From: an uncultured Prevotellaceae bacterium
GTDB taxonomy: Bacteria; Bacteroidota; Bacteroidia; Bacteroidales; Bacteroidaceae
Direction of reading: 5' to 3'
Length of the DNA: 64,000 nt
NCBI GenBank assembly: GCA_949299545.1
Contig: CASGAM010000006.1
Location: 1-64,000, forward strand
In this document: one piece after another, positions 43,080 through 52,030 of the stretch
How the letters are laid out: every line of letters begins with the position of its first letter
How positions within the stretch are numbered: the stretch's first letter is position 1
The notes under the pieces: model-generated
Seen by the model: only the letters and a program-made list of their open reading frames with translations
Database searches by the model: none
Told to the model about the DNA's origin: nothing
Position numbers and translations under genes: made by a program

Positions 43080-45893
43080 TCATGCTTCAAGTTTCTCTTT
43101 TAGGAATTTTCCTGTATAACTGCTTTCACAGGCTGCTACTTCGTGAGGTGTTCCGCATACGACAATGCTGCCTCCCTTTTCGCCTCCTTCAGGTCCCATA
43201 TCGATGATATGGTCGGCGCATTTTATGACTTCCATATTATGTTCAATGATGACAAGCGTATGTCCGCGTTCTATCAACGCGTTGAAGGCAGCCAACAGAC
43301 GTTTGATGTCATGGAAATGGAGGCCGGTGGTCGGTTCGTCAAAAATAAAAATTGTGGATTCAGCTTTTTCCAGACCCAAATAGTAGGCTAACTTGACACG
43401 CTGGTTTTCGCCTCCGGAGAGCGTACTTGATGCTTGCCCTAACTTGATATAGCCTAACCCGACGTCTTGCAGCGGTTGTAGCTTTTTTACTATTTTGGTC
43501 TGCTTGTGGTCGGCGAAGAACTCTAATGCCTGGTTGACGGTCATGCTCAATATGTCGTTGATGTTTTGTCCTTCATAGCGTACTTCCAATAAATCGCTTT
43601 TAAAACGTTTGCCGTGGCAGGACTCGCATTCCAGTACCAAATCGGCCATGAACTGCATTTCTACGGTGACGGTACCTTCGCCTTTGCATTCTTCGCAACG
43701 CCCTCCTTCGGTGTTAAATGAAAAGAATCCGGCAGTGAACCCCATTTGTTGTGCCAGCGGTTGGGCTGCATAAAGTTTGCGTATTTCGTCATAGGCTTTC
43801 ACGTAAGTCACCGGATTGCTGCGCGAAGATTTACCGATGGGATTTTGGTCAATGAACTCAACGTTTTTAACCATATTTATGTCGCCTTCGAGTCCGGCAA
43901 ATTCTCCCGGTCGTTCTGCAACTTCATCGAACTGACGTTTCAACGCACGGTAGAAAATATCGCGCACGAGGGTTGATTTGCCTGAGCCGCTGACACCTGT
44001 TACAACGGTCATGACGTTCAACGGGAACTTGGCATCTACACCCCGCAGGTTGTTGGCGCGCGCGCCTTTCACCTCAATGAAATTGTTCCATGGCCTGTAA
44101 TGTTCGGGAAGAGCGATAGTATCCGTTCCGGTCAGGTATTTCACCGTATAGCTTCGTGTCTCTTTAGGTTTCTCTTCAAGCATTTTCCGCAAGTTGCCTT
44201 CAAATACGATTTCGCCGCCTAAACGTCCAGCTTGTGGCCCGATGTCAATAATGTAGTCGGCAGCTCTTATGATGTCCTCGTCATGTTCCACGACAATGAC
44301 CGTGTTGCCTAACTGTTGGAGTTGCCGTAACACGTGAATCAGTCGTTCGGTGTCGCGGCTATGCAGACCGATACTCGGTTCGTCAAGAATATAAAGTGAA
44401 CCGACAAGGCTGCTGCCGAGCGAAGTTGCCAGGTTAATGCGTTGGCTTTCACCGCCCGAAAGCGTATTGCTTTGGCGGTTCAGGGTAAGATAGCCCAGAC
44501 CTACTTCTGTGAGGAACGTGAGCCGGTTATTTATTTCTGTGAGCAGACGTTGTGCCACTTGTCGTTCGTGTTCGCTGAGTTGCAGTTGTTCAAAGAATCG
44601 TTTCAGCTCCGTGACAGGCATTTCCACTAAGTCGGAAATGGCACGTCCGCCAACTTTTACATAGTTTGCTTCAGGACGGAGGCGTGTGCCGTGGCATTTC
44701 GGGCAAACGGTCTTACCTCTATAGCGTGCCAGCATCACGCGGTACTGTATTTTGTACTGGTTTTCTTCCAGCATCCTGAAGAAATTGTCAATACAAACCT
44801 CATCGCGAGGGCTCGTTGCGTCTGCACTACCATGCCACAGGTAGTCTTTTTGTGCGCTTGTCAGACTGTAATACGGTTCAAAAATCGGGAAGCCGGCAGC
44901 CGAAGCTCTCCGACAGAATTCGGTGCGCCATTCGCCCATCTTTTCGCCACGCCAGCATACCACTGCACCATCGTAAACGCTTAAGGTAGAGTCGGGAACC
45001 ACTAATTTCTCATCAATGCCGATAACCTTTCCAAATCCTTCGCAGGCCGGACAAGCACCTATGGGCGAGTTGAAGGCAAACAGGTTGTCGGTGGGTTCCT
45101 CAAAAGTCATGCCGTCTGCCTCAAAGCGCGTAGAGAAATGATGGAGAATGCCCGACGGATAAAAGCGTAACAGACATTCACCGTTACCTTCGTAAAAGGC
45201 AGTTTCGGCAGAGTCGGTCAGTCGGGAGATACTGTCGGCTGCATCATCGCAACTCATACGGTCGACAAGCAGGTAAAGCGTTTGTCCTGAATAACAGTCT
45301 GCGTTTTCGGTCAGTTGCTGCATGGCGTCTTCCATCCTGATTGTTTCACCTGCAGCGTCCAAACGTGTGTATCCTTGTTTCAGATAACTGTCGAGTTGAG
45401 CCAACAGAGTGCGGCCTTCGGGGACGATGAGTGGAGTGAGGACAGCAAAACGCGTGCCTTTGGAGTAGGATAGCATACAGTTGACCACATCTTCCGCCGT
45501 GTGTTTCTTGACTTCCTGTCCGCTGACGGGCGATACGGTATGTCCGATGCGTGCGTAGAGCAGGCGCATATATTCATAAATTTCTGTGGATGTACCTACG
45601 GTAGAGCGCGGGTTGCTGCTCGTAACTTTCTGTTCAATGGCAATGGCCGGCGGAATGCCTTTAATATAATCGCATTCGGGTTTGCTCATGCGCCCCAGGA
45701 ATTGGCGGGCATAGGCTGACAGGCTTTCCACATAGCGCCGTTGTCCTTCGGCGTAAAGCGTGTCGAAGGCTAATGACGATTTGCCGGAACCTGACAGTCC
45801 GGTGATGACGATGAGTTTGTTGCGCGGTATTTTTAGTGAAATGTTTTTGAGATTGTTGACACGCGCACCTTTTATTTCTATATAGTCGTTCAT
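43080..45893 (-). CDS. uvrA: excinuclease ABC subunit A
   Basis: The 937-residue DNA-damage recognition ATPase of nucleotide excision repair has two ABC modules: Walker [14 protein letters not shown] near residue 30 and [13 protein letters not shown] in the second half, with signatures [12 protein letters not shown] and [12 protein letters not shown]. Zinc modules are [23 protein letters not shown] and [10 protein letters not shown]...CESCHGKRF. The start MNDYIEIKG fits the family N-terminus; another ATG four codons upstream is possible. Mfd at 12.8-16.2 kb would recruit it to stalled polymerase. Confidence 0.96.
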   Translation of the reverse strand: MNDYIEIKGARVNNLKNISLKIPRNKLIVITGLSGSGKSSLAFDTLYAEGQRRYVESLSAYARQFLGRMSKPECDYIKGIPPAIAIEQKVTSSNPRSTVGTSTEIYEYMRLLYARIGHTVSPVSGQEVKKHTAEDVVNCMLSYSKGTRFAVLTPLIVPEGRTLLAQLDSYLKQGYTRLDAAGETIRMEDAMQQLTENADCYSGQTLYLLVDRMSCDDAADSISRLTDSAETAFYEGNGECLLRFYPSGILHHFSTRFEADGMTFEEPTDNLFAFNSPIGACPACEGFGKVIGIDEKLVVPDSTLSVYDGAVVCWRGEKMGEWRTEFCRRASAAGFPIFEPYYSLTSAQKDYLWHGSADATSPRDEVCIDNFFRMLEENQYKIQYRVMLARYRGKTVCPKCHGTRLRPEANYVKVGGRAISDLVEMPVTELKRFFEQLQLSEHERQVAQRLLTEINNRLTFLTEVGLGYLTLNRQSNTLSGGESQRINLATSLGSSLVGSLYILDEPSIGLHSRDTERLIHVLRQLQQLGNTVIVVEHDEDIIRAADYIIDIGPQAGRLGGEIVFEGNLRKMLEEKPKETRSYTVKYLTGTDTIALPEHYRPWNNFIEVKGARANNLRGVDAKFPLNVMTVVTGVSGSGKSTLVRDIFYRALKRQFDEVAERPGEFAGLEGDINMVKNVEFIDQNPIGKSSRSNPVTYVKAYDEIRKLYAAQPLAQQMGFTAGFFSFNTEGGRCEECKGEGTVTVEMQFMADLVLECESCHGKRFKSDLLEVRYEGQNINDILSMTVNQALEFFADHKQTKIVKKLQPLQDVGLGYIKLGQASSTLSGGENQRVKLAYYLGLEKAESTIFIFDEPTTGLHFHDIKRLLAAFNALIERGHTLVIIEHNMEVIKCADHIIDMGPEGGEKGGSIVVCGTPHEVAACESSYTGKFLKEKLEA

Positions 45894-45922
45894 TATGGCA
45901 TGCATTGGGTTTTATCCATACG

Positions 45923-45930
45923 CAAAGTTA
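45923..45930 (-). promoter_or_regulatory. -7 box for uvrA
   Basis: CAAAGTTA reads TAACTTTG on the minus strand, about 30 bp before the ATG at 45893. No SOS-type box was recognised nearby. Confidence 0.6.
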
Positions 45931-46090
45931 CAATGTTTGCGCCGAATAAGCAAGGACGGCTGCCGAGCCTGTCATCCTTTCTACCGGAATGTTGCGGAAT
46001 GGTTGGGCTTTCGACGGTAGATAAGGATTGCAATGATGTGAAAAAGACACTTTTATGCTTTTTTATTTGCATTGCATTCGACATTTATTG

Positions 46091-46098
46091 TATTTTTG
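46091..46098 (+). promoter_or_regulatory. -7 box for GHL10 gene
   Basis: TATTTTTG, 20 bp before the ATG at 46119. It shows that the open frame reaching back to 45900 is not translated as one protein. Confidence 0.6.
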
Positions 46099-46118
46099 TG
46101 TCCGAAATGACTTTCATG

Positions 46119-47609
46119 ATGAAAAAACTAATCCTTTTATTCTTGGTCTGCATGACCGGTGTCAATATGGTGGCCCAGTTAGCCCCGAAGAGAGAGTTCC
46201 GCGGTGCGTGGATTCAGTGTGTCAATTACCAGTTCATGGGTATGGGTACTGAGGCCATGCAGCAAGAGTTGGCGCGTCAGCTTGACGTATTGCAGCGTTG
46301 CGGCATCAATGTTATTCTATTTCAGGTGCGTCCGGAGTTTGATGCCCTTTATGCAAGCAGTTTTGAACCATGGAGCCGTTATCTTACAGGGCGGCAGGGG
46401 CAGGCACCTGCGCCATATTGGGATCCTTTACAGTGGATGGTCGAACAGTGTCATGCGCGTGGCATGGAGCTGCATGCATGGATAAATCCTTATCGTGCCA
46501 AAACGAAGGGGACGAAAGAATTGGCCAAAAGCCATCCTTATTTCAAACATCCCGAGCGTTATTTTGAATATGACGGACAGTTGATCATGGATCCGGGCAT
46601 ACCCGAGAATAGGGATTATATCTGTTTGGTTGTCACAGATATACTTTTACGTTACGATGTGGACGGCATACATATAGATGATTATTTTTATCCTTATCCC
46701 GTGGCCGGATTGCCAATCCCCGATGACCGTACGTATGCCCGGTATGGCAACGGTATGGAACGCGGTGACTGGCGACGTGAGAACGTCAACAAGTTTGTGG
46801 AACAAATGTACGAGTGTATTCACGAGATTAAGCCATGGGTAAAATTTGGCGTTTCTCCTTTTGGTATCTATCGCAATCTGAAAAGCGATCCGGAGAAGGG
46901 GAGCAACACGCGCGGATTGCAAAATTATGACGATTTGTATGCAGATATTCTCAAATGGGTTGACGAAGGTTGGGTAGATTACAATATTCCTCAGGTGTAT
47001 TGGGAAATAGGTCATCCAACTGCTGATTACAGTATCTTGGCACGTTGGTGGAATGAGCATGCCGGTAATCGCACATTGATTATCGGGCAGGATGTCGATC
47101 GCACGGTAGCCAAGTCCGACCCGGTAAATCCGGCACAGCATCAGATGGTGCGCAAGATGTCCTTGCAACGTTCCCTGTCGAATGTGGAGGGCAGTTGCCA
47201 GTGGTATGCGAAAGCCGTTGTCGATAACAAGGGTAATTATGGTGACATGCTGCGGTACAATTACCATCGTTATCCGGCTCTCCAGCCGGAAATGCCGTGG
47301 ATTGACGGAAAGCGGCCCAATAAAGTGAGGGGATTGAAGGCTGTTTGGACGGAAGATGGTTACATTCTCTTTTGGCATGAGCCGCGCGGTCGTAAAGAAA
47401 TGGACAAGGCCGTGCGTTATGTCGTATATCGCTTCGAGGATGGCGAGCATGTCAATTTAGATTATGCAGAGAATATTGTGGCGGTTACTTCTAATACTTT
47501 TTATAAATTGCCTTATGAAGACGGTCGTAAAAAATACACTTACGTGGTGACGGCGCTCGACCGTTTGCAGAATGAATCGAAAAGCAGGAAAGAGAAAGTT
47601 AAACTTTAA
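46119..47609 (+). CDS. secreted GHL10 (YngK/DUF187) glycoside hydrolase-like protein
   Basis: The 496-residue protein has a signal peptide ending near NMVAQ, then a TIM-barrel of the glycosyl-hydrolase-like family 10: REFRGAWIQCVNYQF, INVILFQVRPEFDALYASSFEPWSRYLTG, ELHAWINPYRA, DPGIPENRDYI, DGIHIDDYFYPYP, KFGVSPFGIYRN and DYNIPQVYWEIG. A C-terminal Fn3-like segment (about 400-496) follows. Family members are thought to act on cell-wall or other glycans; one Bacillus-type relative has been linked to peptidoglycan. The start MKKLILL is chosen for the signal peptide and promoter; ATG ATG leaves a one-codon doubt. Confidence 0.83.
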   Translation: MKKLILLFLVCMTGVNMVAQLAPKREFRGAWIQCVNYQFMGMGTEAMQQELARQLDVLQRCGINVILFQVRPEFDALYASSFEPWSRYLTGRQGQAPAPYWDPLQWMVEQCHARGMELHAWINPYRAKTKGTKELAKSHPYFKHPERYFEYDGQLIMDPGIPENRDYICLVVTDILLRYDVDGIHIDDYFYPYPVAGLPIPDDRTYARYGNGMERGDWRRENVNKFVEQMYECIHEIKPWVKFGVSPFGIYRNLKSDPEKGSNTRGLQNYDDLYADILKWVDEGWVDYNIPQVYWEIGHPTADYSILARWWNEHAGNRTLIIGQDVDRTVAKSDPVNPAQHQMVRKMSLQRSLSNVEGSCQWYAKAVVDNKGNYGDMLRYNYHRYPALQPEMPWIDGKRPNKVRGLKAVWTEDGYILFWHEPRGRKEMDKAVRYVVYRFEDGEHVNLDYAENIVAVTSNTFYKLPYEDGRKKYTYVVTALDRLQNESKSRKEKVKL

Positions 47610-47676
47610 GTTGGAATGGTATATTAAAAGGACTTGTAGCTTTGTATAGAGGCCATTTTTCCATCGGGGGAAAGGC

Positions 47677-47710
47677 AAGGGGCGGAAAAACCAGCGGTTT
47701 TTCGCCTCTT
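47677..47710 (+). terminator. intrinsic terminator after GHL10 gene
   Basis: AAGGGGCGGAAAAACC and GGTTTTTCGCCTCTT form a stem of about 15 bp with one bulge, G-U pairs and a 3-nt loop. GTTATTTTC follows. Confidence 0.7.
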
Positions 47711-47973
47711 GTTATTTTCAAAAGGTTTTTAAATATTTGGATATTGCGTCATTTTGATATGTAATTTATTCTTTTGCTTTTTGTTTTATTGCTAAAGTTA
47801 TTAAATTACTTTGATTTTGTTACTTGTTTTTTGTTTTATATTTGTGTTTGAATAGAAATGATATGTTAAAAGGTGTAAACTTTCTGTTTGCTATAGAAAC
47901 GTTCTTAAGTATTTGCTGAAAAGTTCTTATTTTAGGCGAAAGTTCTATTGTGTTCTCATACACATAATATTTA

Positions 47974-48386
47974 CCGTAAAAGTCCTTCAATCCTTCACTA
48001 TTGGCGCGATTGTCTGAGAGTCAATTTGTTACCGGTGAATGATATTGTCTGTACGTTTTCCATCTTTATTTGTCCGGAGACTTAAAAATTCAGTTCCGGC
48101 TGCACCCGTTTATAATATTCGCTGCGACCTGTTGCTTTTTTATCTGCGACCTGTCGCTTCTGCAAGGCGACAGGTCGTATCAGTAAGGCGACAGGTCGCA
48201 ATTTTAGCCATGTCATTTGTCCGTTTCTTTTTATGTGAAATATTTACAAATTGTCGGTTGTGTTGCTTCTTCTGTTGATGTTGAAGTTATTCTTTATTGG
48301 AAGTTCTCTTCCGTGAATCTTTCACTTATAACCGCTTGTACAAATGTGTTCTACGCTAAAAGTGAAGGAGTGAAGGATTTTTTCGG
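47974..48386. mobile_element. putative MITE-like element with imperfect terminal inverted repeats
   Basis: The left end (47974-48006) and the reverse complement of the right end (48354-48386) match at about three quarters of 33 positions. Both contain two tandem TCCTTCA-type units (CCTTCA-n2-CCTTCACT) preceded by CCG and an A-run. The 413-bp interior codes for nothing obvious and carries the GCGAC four-site array. A third, weaker TCTTTCACTTATAACCGC copy lies inside near 48319. No clear target-site duplication was confirmed. It lies on the 3' side of the tRNA-Arg gene, a common insertion position. Confidence 0.5.
48124..48199. repeat. array of four 12-bp GCGAC dyad sites, 21-22 bp period
   Basis: Sites start at 48124 (GCGACCTGTTGC), 48146 (GCGACCTGTCGC), 48167 (GCGACAGGTCGT) and 48188 (GCGACAGGTCGC), with steps of 22, 21 and 21 bp. 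Each is a dyad GCGAC-n2-GTCGC; the first two are in one orientation and the last two in the other, so the whole can fold into nested hairpins. The period equals two turns of B-DNA. It is homologous to the array at 27.06 kb. Confidence 0.8.
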
Positions 48387-48425
48387 CATATTGTTTGTTG
48401 AGGTAGTGGTTTGGGATGAAAAAGA

Positions 48426-48467
48426 AAAATGAAAGAATAGTGCTGCATTGGCATATTCTTTCATTTT
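48426..48467 (-). terminator. intrinsic terminator of tRNA-Arg
   Basis: AAAATGAAAGAATA (48426-48439) and its exact complement (48454-48467) give a perfect 14-bp stem with a 14-nt loop. On the minus strand it is followed by a T/C-rich tract, 5 bp beyond the tRNA 3' end. Confidence 0.8.
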
Positions 48468-48471
48468 CCTG

Positions 48472-48546
48472 TGATTCCGTTGGGACTCGAACCCAAGACC
48501 CACGCCTTAGAAGGGCGTTGCTCTAATCCAACTGAGCTACGGAACC
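48472..48546 (-). tRNA. tRNA-Arg (anticodon UCU)
   Basis: The cloverleaf reads on the minus strand: a 7-bp acceptor stem (GGTTCCG/CGGAATC with one G-U), the D-arm AGCTCAGTTGGATTAGAGCA, the anticodon stem ACGCC/GGCGT with loop CTTCTAA giving anticodon TCT, and the T-arm with GGTTCGAGTCC. CCA is not encoded. It reads AGA (and AGG by wobble). It has its own -7 box and a strong terminator. Confidence 0.95.
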
Positions 48547-48564
48547 ATCCTTTCTAATTGGCCG

Positions 48565-48572
48565 CAAAGTTA
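48565..48572 (-). promoter_or_regulatory. -7 box for tRNA-Arg
   Basis: CAAAGTTA reads TAACTTTG on the minus strand, 18 bp before the mature 5' end. Confidence 0.65.
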
Positions 48573-48676
48573 GTTGTTTTTGGGTAGATGTGCAAATTTT
48601 ATACCCGTTTTTTGCGTTCCGACGTATTGAAAGTTTTTATTTGTTCTCGCTTCTGGTATAAACTGTCTGATGCAAT

Positions 48677-50338
48677 TCAGAAATTTGTGCTTTGATATAA
48701 GTATCGTTTGATGCTCTTTTTTGCCGTTTTCTCAAATTCTTCATTGCGCATAATGACACGTGTGATTTGTGAGTAAGGTGGCAGTTCCTTGTTTAATTCG
48801 TCTTTTGAGATTTCTAATTGCCTGAGCAAGCTTTTTTCGTCTAATCCGTGTTTCATACATTCATCTATGTCGGGATAGATGAGAGCAACAAGTTTGCTGT
48901 TGCTCATGGTGATGAGTGACTCATTGACGAAAGGCATGTTGTTCAGTCGTGATTCTATCTCTTCGGGATAGATGTTTTGCCCACTTGCGCTGAGCAGCAT
49001 GTTTTTGCATCTGCCTTTGATGTAAATTTGGCCTTCCTCGTCTGTTATGGCCATGTCGCCTGTGTGCAGCCAGCCATCCTCGTCGATGACTTGGGCGGTA
49101 GCGTCAGGATTCTTGTAATAGCCGCACATGAGGTTGGTTCCCTTGCAAACCAGTTCTCCGGGTGTGTTCAATGGGTCGGGACTGAGTATCTTGAGTTCCA
49201 TCCGGTCTGCCGCCTTTCCGCAAGACATGTATGCGATTTCATTCCATGGGCTGTGGCAGATAATGGGGCCGCACTCTGTCATGCCGTATGCTACGGAATA
49301 GGGGAATCTGATTTCTCTGAGAAATGCTTCCACTTCCGGATTGAACGGGGCGCCGCCAATGATGATTTCTTTGATGTTTCCACCGAATAATGATAGGCAT
49401 GCTTCGCGTGCGTGTACTTTTATCTTGTCGCTGATGACGGGGATATGGAGCAGGAGTTTGCCTAATTTGTTGTCGATGGACGGGAGAATTTCTTTTTTGA
49501 TGATTTTTTCAACAACGAGAGGAACGCATGAGATGACCTTTGGATGTATTTCCGCAACCATGGTCATGATGATTTTTGGTGATGGCATGCGGGTTAGGAA
49601 ATACAGGTGCGCGCCGGCGCATACCCCGTAAAGAAAGTCGAATACAAGTCCGAAGACATGGCCCAATGGCAGCATGGATACAATATTGTCGCCGGCTTTC
49701 AGGCCGATGGTACGTTGGCAGAACAGTATGTTGGAAACAATGCTGCGGTAAGGTAGCATGACACCCTTTGAGAAACCGGTGGTACCCGACGTGTAATTGA
49801 TAATGGCCAGCTGTTCCGGTGAAGTTTCTGGCTTGAAACTGACATGGTCTTTCAGGAACAGCATGGGAAATTTCTTGCCAAACAATGCGTTGAGGTTTTC
49901 CCTCGCAAACTCCAGCTGTTGCGAACGGCTGGCAACTAAATTGAAATCCTTGACGCAAATTACCCCCATGATGTTGGGCATGCTGTTCTCGTTGAGATTC
50001 TCCCATACCTGGTCGCCGACAAACAGCAGTTTGGCTTCACTGTGGTTTACTATATTATGGATGTTGTCAGGTTTGAACTCATGCAGGATGGGGACAATGA
50101 CCGCGCCATAAGTGATAGTCGCAAGGAATGCCACACACCAGTTGCCGCTGTTCCTGCCGCAGAGAGCTACCTTGTCTCCTGGTTGGATGCCCGCGGCTTC
50201 GAGCAACAGGTGGATTTTTGTGATCTTACGGGCTACATCTTTATATTGTAATGTTTCGCCGTTGTAGTCGGTAAACGCCTTGCTGTCCCAATTTTTTTTT
50301 ATGCTGTTTTCAATAAGCGAAATGAGCTTTTCTTCCAT
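48677..50338 (-). CDS. long-chain fatty acid--CoA ligase-like AMP-binding enzyme
   Basis: The 553-residue adenylate-forming enzyme has the P-loop-like YTSGTTGFSKGVM, the A5 motif YGMTECGPIICH, GELVCKGTNLMCGYYKNP, the adenosine-binding HTGDMAI and a C-terminal IKGRCKNMLLSASGQNIYPEEIE. It activates a carboxylate, most likely a fatty acid, as an acyl-adenylate and then an acyl-thioester. The catalytic C-terminal Lys region KKSIKRYLY is present. The start MEEKLIS is chosen: the frame extends upstream to a TTG inside the -7 box at 50368-50375. It is a single gene. Confidence 0.87.
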   Translation of the reverse strand: MEEKLISLIENSIKKNWDSKAFTDYNGETLQYKDVARKITKIHLLLEAAGIQPGDKVALCGRNSGNWCVAFLATITYGAVIVPILHEFKPDNIHNIVNHSEAKLLFVGDQVWENLNENSMPNIMGVICVKDFNLVASRSQQLEFARENLNALFGKKFPMLFLKDHVSFKPETSPEQLAIINYTSGTTGFSKGVMLPYRSIVSNILFCQRTIGLKAGDNIVSMLPLGHVFGLVFDFLYGVCAGAHLYFLTRMPSPKIIMTMVAEIHPKVISCVPLVVEKIIKKEILPSIDNKLGKLLLHIPVISDKIKVHAREACLSLFGGNIKEIIIGGAPFNPEVEAFLREIRFPYSVAYGMTECGPIICHSPWNEIAYMSCGKAADRMELKILSPDPLNTPGELVCKGTNLMCGYYKNPDATAQVIDEDGWLHTGDMAITDEEGQIYIKGRCKNMLLSASGQNIYPEEIESRLNNMPFVNESLITMSNSKLVALIYPDIDECMKHGLDEKSLLRQLEISKDELNKELPPYSQITRVIMRNEEFEKTAKKSIKRYLYQSTNF

Positions 50339-50367
50339 GGCTTTGATTAGATTTAAACTAAAACGCA

Positions 50368-50375
50368 CAAAAATA
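50368..50375 (-). promoter_or_regulatory. -7 box for acyl-CoA synthetase
   Basis: CAAAAATA reads TATTTTTG on the minus strand, 29 bp before the ATG at 50338. It excludes the upstream TTG start. Confidence 0.65.
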
Positions 50376-50410
50376 CGAAAAAAATAGCTGATAATGAAAG
50401 TTGACTGTCC

Positions 50411-50467
50411 TAATTTTGTTCTGTTTGTCCATAAAGTTGTGTGATATTGCTTTTTTTACGAACTTTG
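50411..50467 (+). promoter_or_regulatory. candidate promoters for HAD phosphatase gene
   Basis: Two candidates: a consensus TAATTTTG at 50411-50418 and a near-consensus GAACTTTG at 50460-50467, the latter about 14 bp before the first good ATG (50482). Which is used is not decidable by eye. Confidence 0.4.
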
Positions 50468-50481
50468 TAGCGGATTCACAT

Positions 50482-51159
50482 ATGTATAAATTAGGTGTTA
50501 TGTTGAAGGAAACGAATAGCGTAAAAAAGGCGGCCTTGTTTGATTTGGACGGCGTGGTATTTGATACTGAAGCCCAGTATTCATGTTATTGGGATGCAGT
50601 AGGTAAGATGTATTATCCCGAACTGGAAAGATTTGGTTCTAAAATAAAAGGGCAGACGCTCACGCAGATATTTGAGAAATGGTTTCCTGACAAACCGGAT
50701 GTGAGAGCCCGGATAGCTTCAGAATTGGATGATTTTGAGAGAAACATGGTATATGAATATGTGCCAGGAGTGGAGACGTTTTTGGCTGCACTGAAAGCGG
50801 CCGATATCCCGACTGCGGTTGTGACAAGCTCCAATGCTGAAAAAATGTCGAATGTTTATAAGGCCCATCCTGCTTTTGAGACTTATTTCGACAAAATATT
50901 TACATCGGAGTATTTTAAACGTTCTAAGCCTGCTCCTGATTGCTATTTGCTGGCAGCCGAGATGCTGGGGGTGCCGCCAGAACGGTGTGTTGTATTCGAG
51001 GATTCATTTCACGGTCTCGAGGCCGGGCGGTCGGCCGGGATGCGGGTTGTTGGCCTGTCTACAACTAATCCGGCAGAAAGTATAAGATGCCTATGTGACA
51101 GCGTGATACCCGATTTCAAGGAATACACGTTGGAAAATATGATGGACTTTTTCGTTTAA
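50482..51159 (+). CDS. HAD superfamily phosphatase/phosphoglucomutase-like hydrolase
   Basis: This HAD-IA hydrolase of about 225 residues has motif [12 protein letters not shown], a cap domain (about 30-95), motif II VVTSSN, motif III lysine in FKRSKPAPD and motif [11 protein letters not shown]. Such enzymes hydrolyse or transfer phosphate on small sugar phosphates or nucleotides; the sequence resembles the beta-phosphoglucomutase branch but the substrate is undetermined. The start is uncertain between ATG 50482 and ATG 50500; an open frame further upstream crosses promoter-like sequence. panB follows 47 bp later with its own promoter. Confidence 0.82.
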   Translation: MYKLGVMLKETNSVKKAALFDLDGVVFDTEAQYSCYWDAVGKMYYPELERFGSKIKGQTLTQIFEKWFPDKPDVRARIASELDDFERNMVYEYVPGVETFLAALKAADIPTAVVTSSNAEKMSNVYKAHPAFETYFDKIFTSEYFKRSKPAPDCYLLAAEMLGVPPERCVVFEDSFHGLEAGRSAGMRVVGLSTTNPAESIRCLCDSVIPDFKEYTLENMMDFFV

Positions 51160-51174
51160 GAATTTTATTTTTAG

Positions 51175-51182
51175 TAATTTTG
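51175..51182 (+). promoter_or_regulatory. -7 box for panB
   Basis: TAATTTTG, 24 bp before the ATG at 51207. The box overlaps an in-frame TTG (51180), which therefore is not the start. Confidence 0.65.
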
Positions 51183-51206
51183 TGCCGTTTTTTTAAAATA
51201 CAGGAT

Positions 51207-52028
51207 ATGGCAGGTTATTTAGTAGAAGATACGCGGAAAGTGACTACGCGCCGGCTGATAGAGATGAAGCAGCAGGGCAAGAAAATAGCGATGCTGACGG
51301 CTTATGACTATACGATGGGGCAGATTGTTGATGGGGCAGGTGTAGATGTGATATTGGTCGGCGATTCAGCTTCCAATGTCATGGCGGGTAATACGACAAC
51401 CTTGCCCATTACGCTCGACCAGATGATTTATCATGCCACTTCGGTGGTGCACGGTGTCAAGCGGGCGCTGGTTGTGTGCGATATGCCTTTCGGGTCATAT
51501 CAGGTCAATTCTGCCGAGGGTGTCACCAATGCCATCCGTATTATGAAGGAAAGTGGTTGTGATGCGCTCAAGCTCGAAGGCGGTGTGGAAATCATCGAAA
51601 CGGTGAAAACCATTCTGGCCGCTGGAATTCCCATTATGGGACATCTCGGTCTGATGCCGCAAAGCATTAATAAATATGGTACTTATGCTGTACGTGCCAA
51701 AGAAGAAGACGAAGCTGAAAAACTCCTGTCTGATGCCAGAGCCCTGGAAGAAGCCGGTTGTTTTGCCATTGTGTTGGAGAAAATTCCCGCGACGTTGGCT
51801 GCAAAGGTGGCTTCGGAGCTGAAGATACCGGTTATCGGTATCGGAGCCGGCGGTGACGTGGACGGTCAGGTGTTGGTTGTCAATGACATGTTAGGCATGA
51901 ACAAAGGTTTTTCGCCTAAGTTCCTGCGGCGTTATGCAGATTTGAATGCTGTCATGACCGATGCGATAGGGCAGTACGTGTCCGATGTGAAGAGCCGGGA
52001 TTTTCCGAATATTGAAGAGCAGTATTAA
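51207..52028 (+). CDS. panB: 3-methyl-2-oxobutanoate hydroxymethyltransferase
   Basis: The 273-residue cytoplasmic TIM-barrel enzyme makes ketopantoate from alpha-ketoisovalerate and methylene-tetrahydrofolate, the first committed step to pantothenate and CoA. Diagnostic blocks are [33 protein letters not shown] (metal ligand D53), CDMPFGSYQ (D92), [19 protein letters not shown] and [17 protein letters not shown]. The MFS transporter gene starts two bases after its stop. The remaining pantothenate genes are not in the window. Confidence 0.95.
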   Translation: MAGYLVEDTRKVTTRRLIEMKQQGKKIAMLTAYDYTMGQIVDGAGVDVILVGDSASNVMAGNTTTLPITLDQMIYHATSVVHGVKRALVVCDMPFGSYQVNSAEGVTNAIRIMKESGCDALKLEGGVEIIETVKTILAAGIPIMGHLGLMPQSINKYGTYAVRAKEEDEAEKLLSDARALEEAGCFAIVLEKIPATLAAKVASELKIPVIGIGAGGDVDGQVLVVNDMLGMNKGFSPKFLRRYADLNAVMTDAIGQYVSDVKSRDFPNIEEQY

Positions 52029-52030
52029 AA

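Larger units (their letters stand above)
47610..48471. other. large convergent spacer between GHL10 gene and tRNA-Arg
   Basis: The 862 bp are AT-rich and carry no credible gene. They contain the GHL10 terminator (47677-47710), an inverted-repeat-bounded segment (47974-48386) holding a four-site GCGAC array (48124-48199), and the tRNA terminator (48426-48467). The stretch 47717-47973 shows nothing recognisable. Confidence 0.65.

Noticed and set aside
45900..46118. Extended N-terminus of the GHL10 protein (72 extra codons)
   Set aside because: It crosses the uvrA promoter region and the gene's own -7 box; the signal peptide begins at 46119.
46647..47450. 267-codon open frame antisense to the GHL10 gene
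   Set aside because: It is a shadow of a coding region with recognisable GHL10 motifs; its own translation shows no domain.
48124..48199. CRISPR array
   Set aside because: Repeat units are 12 bp with 9-10 bp spacers, orientation flips midway, and no cas gene is in the window.
48039..48278. 79-codon frame across the 48-kb repeat array
   Set aside because: Its middle is a translation of the GCGAC repeats (RRQV repeated), there is no promoter, and it lies inside the putative non-coding element.
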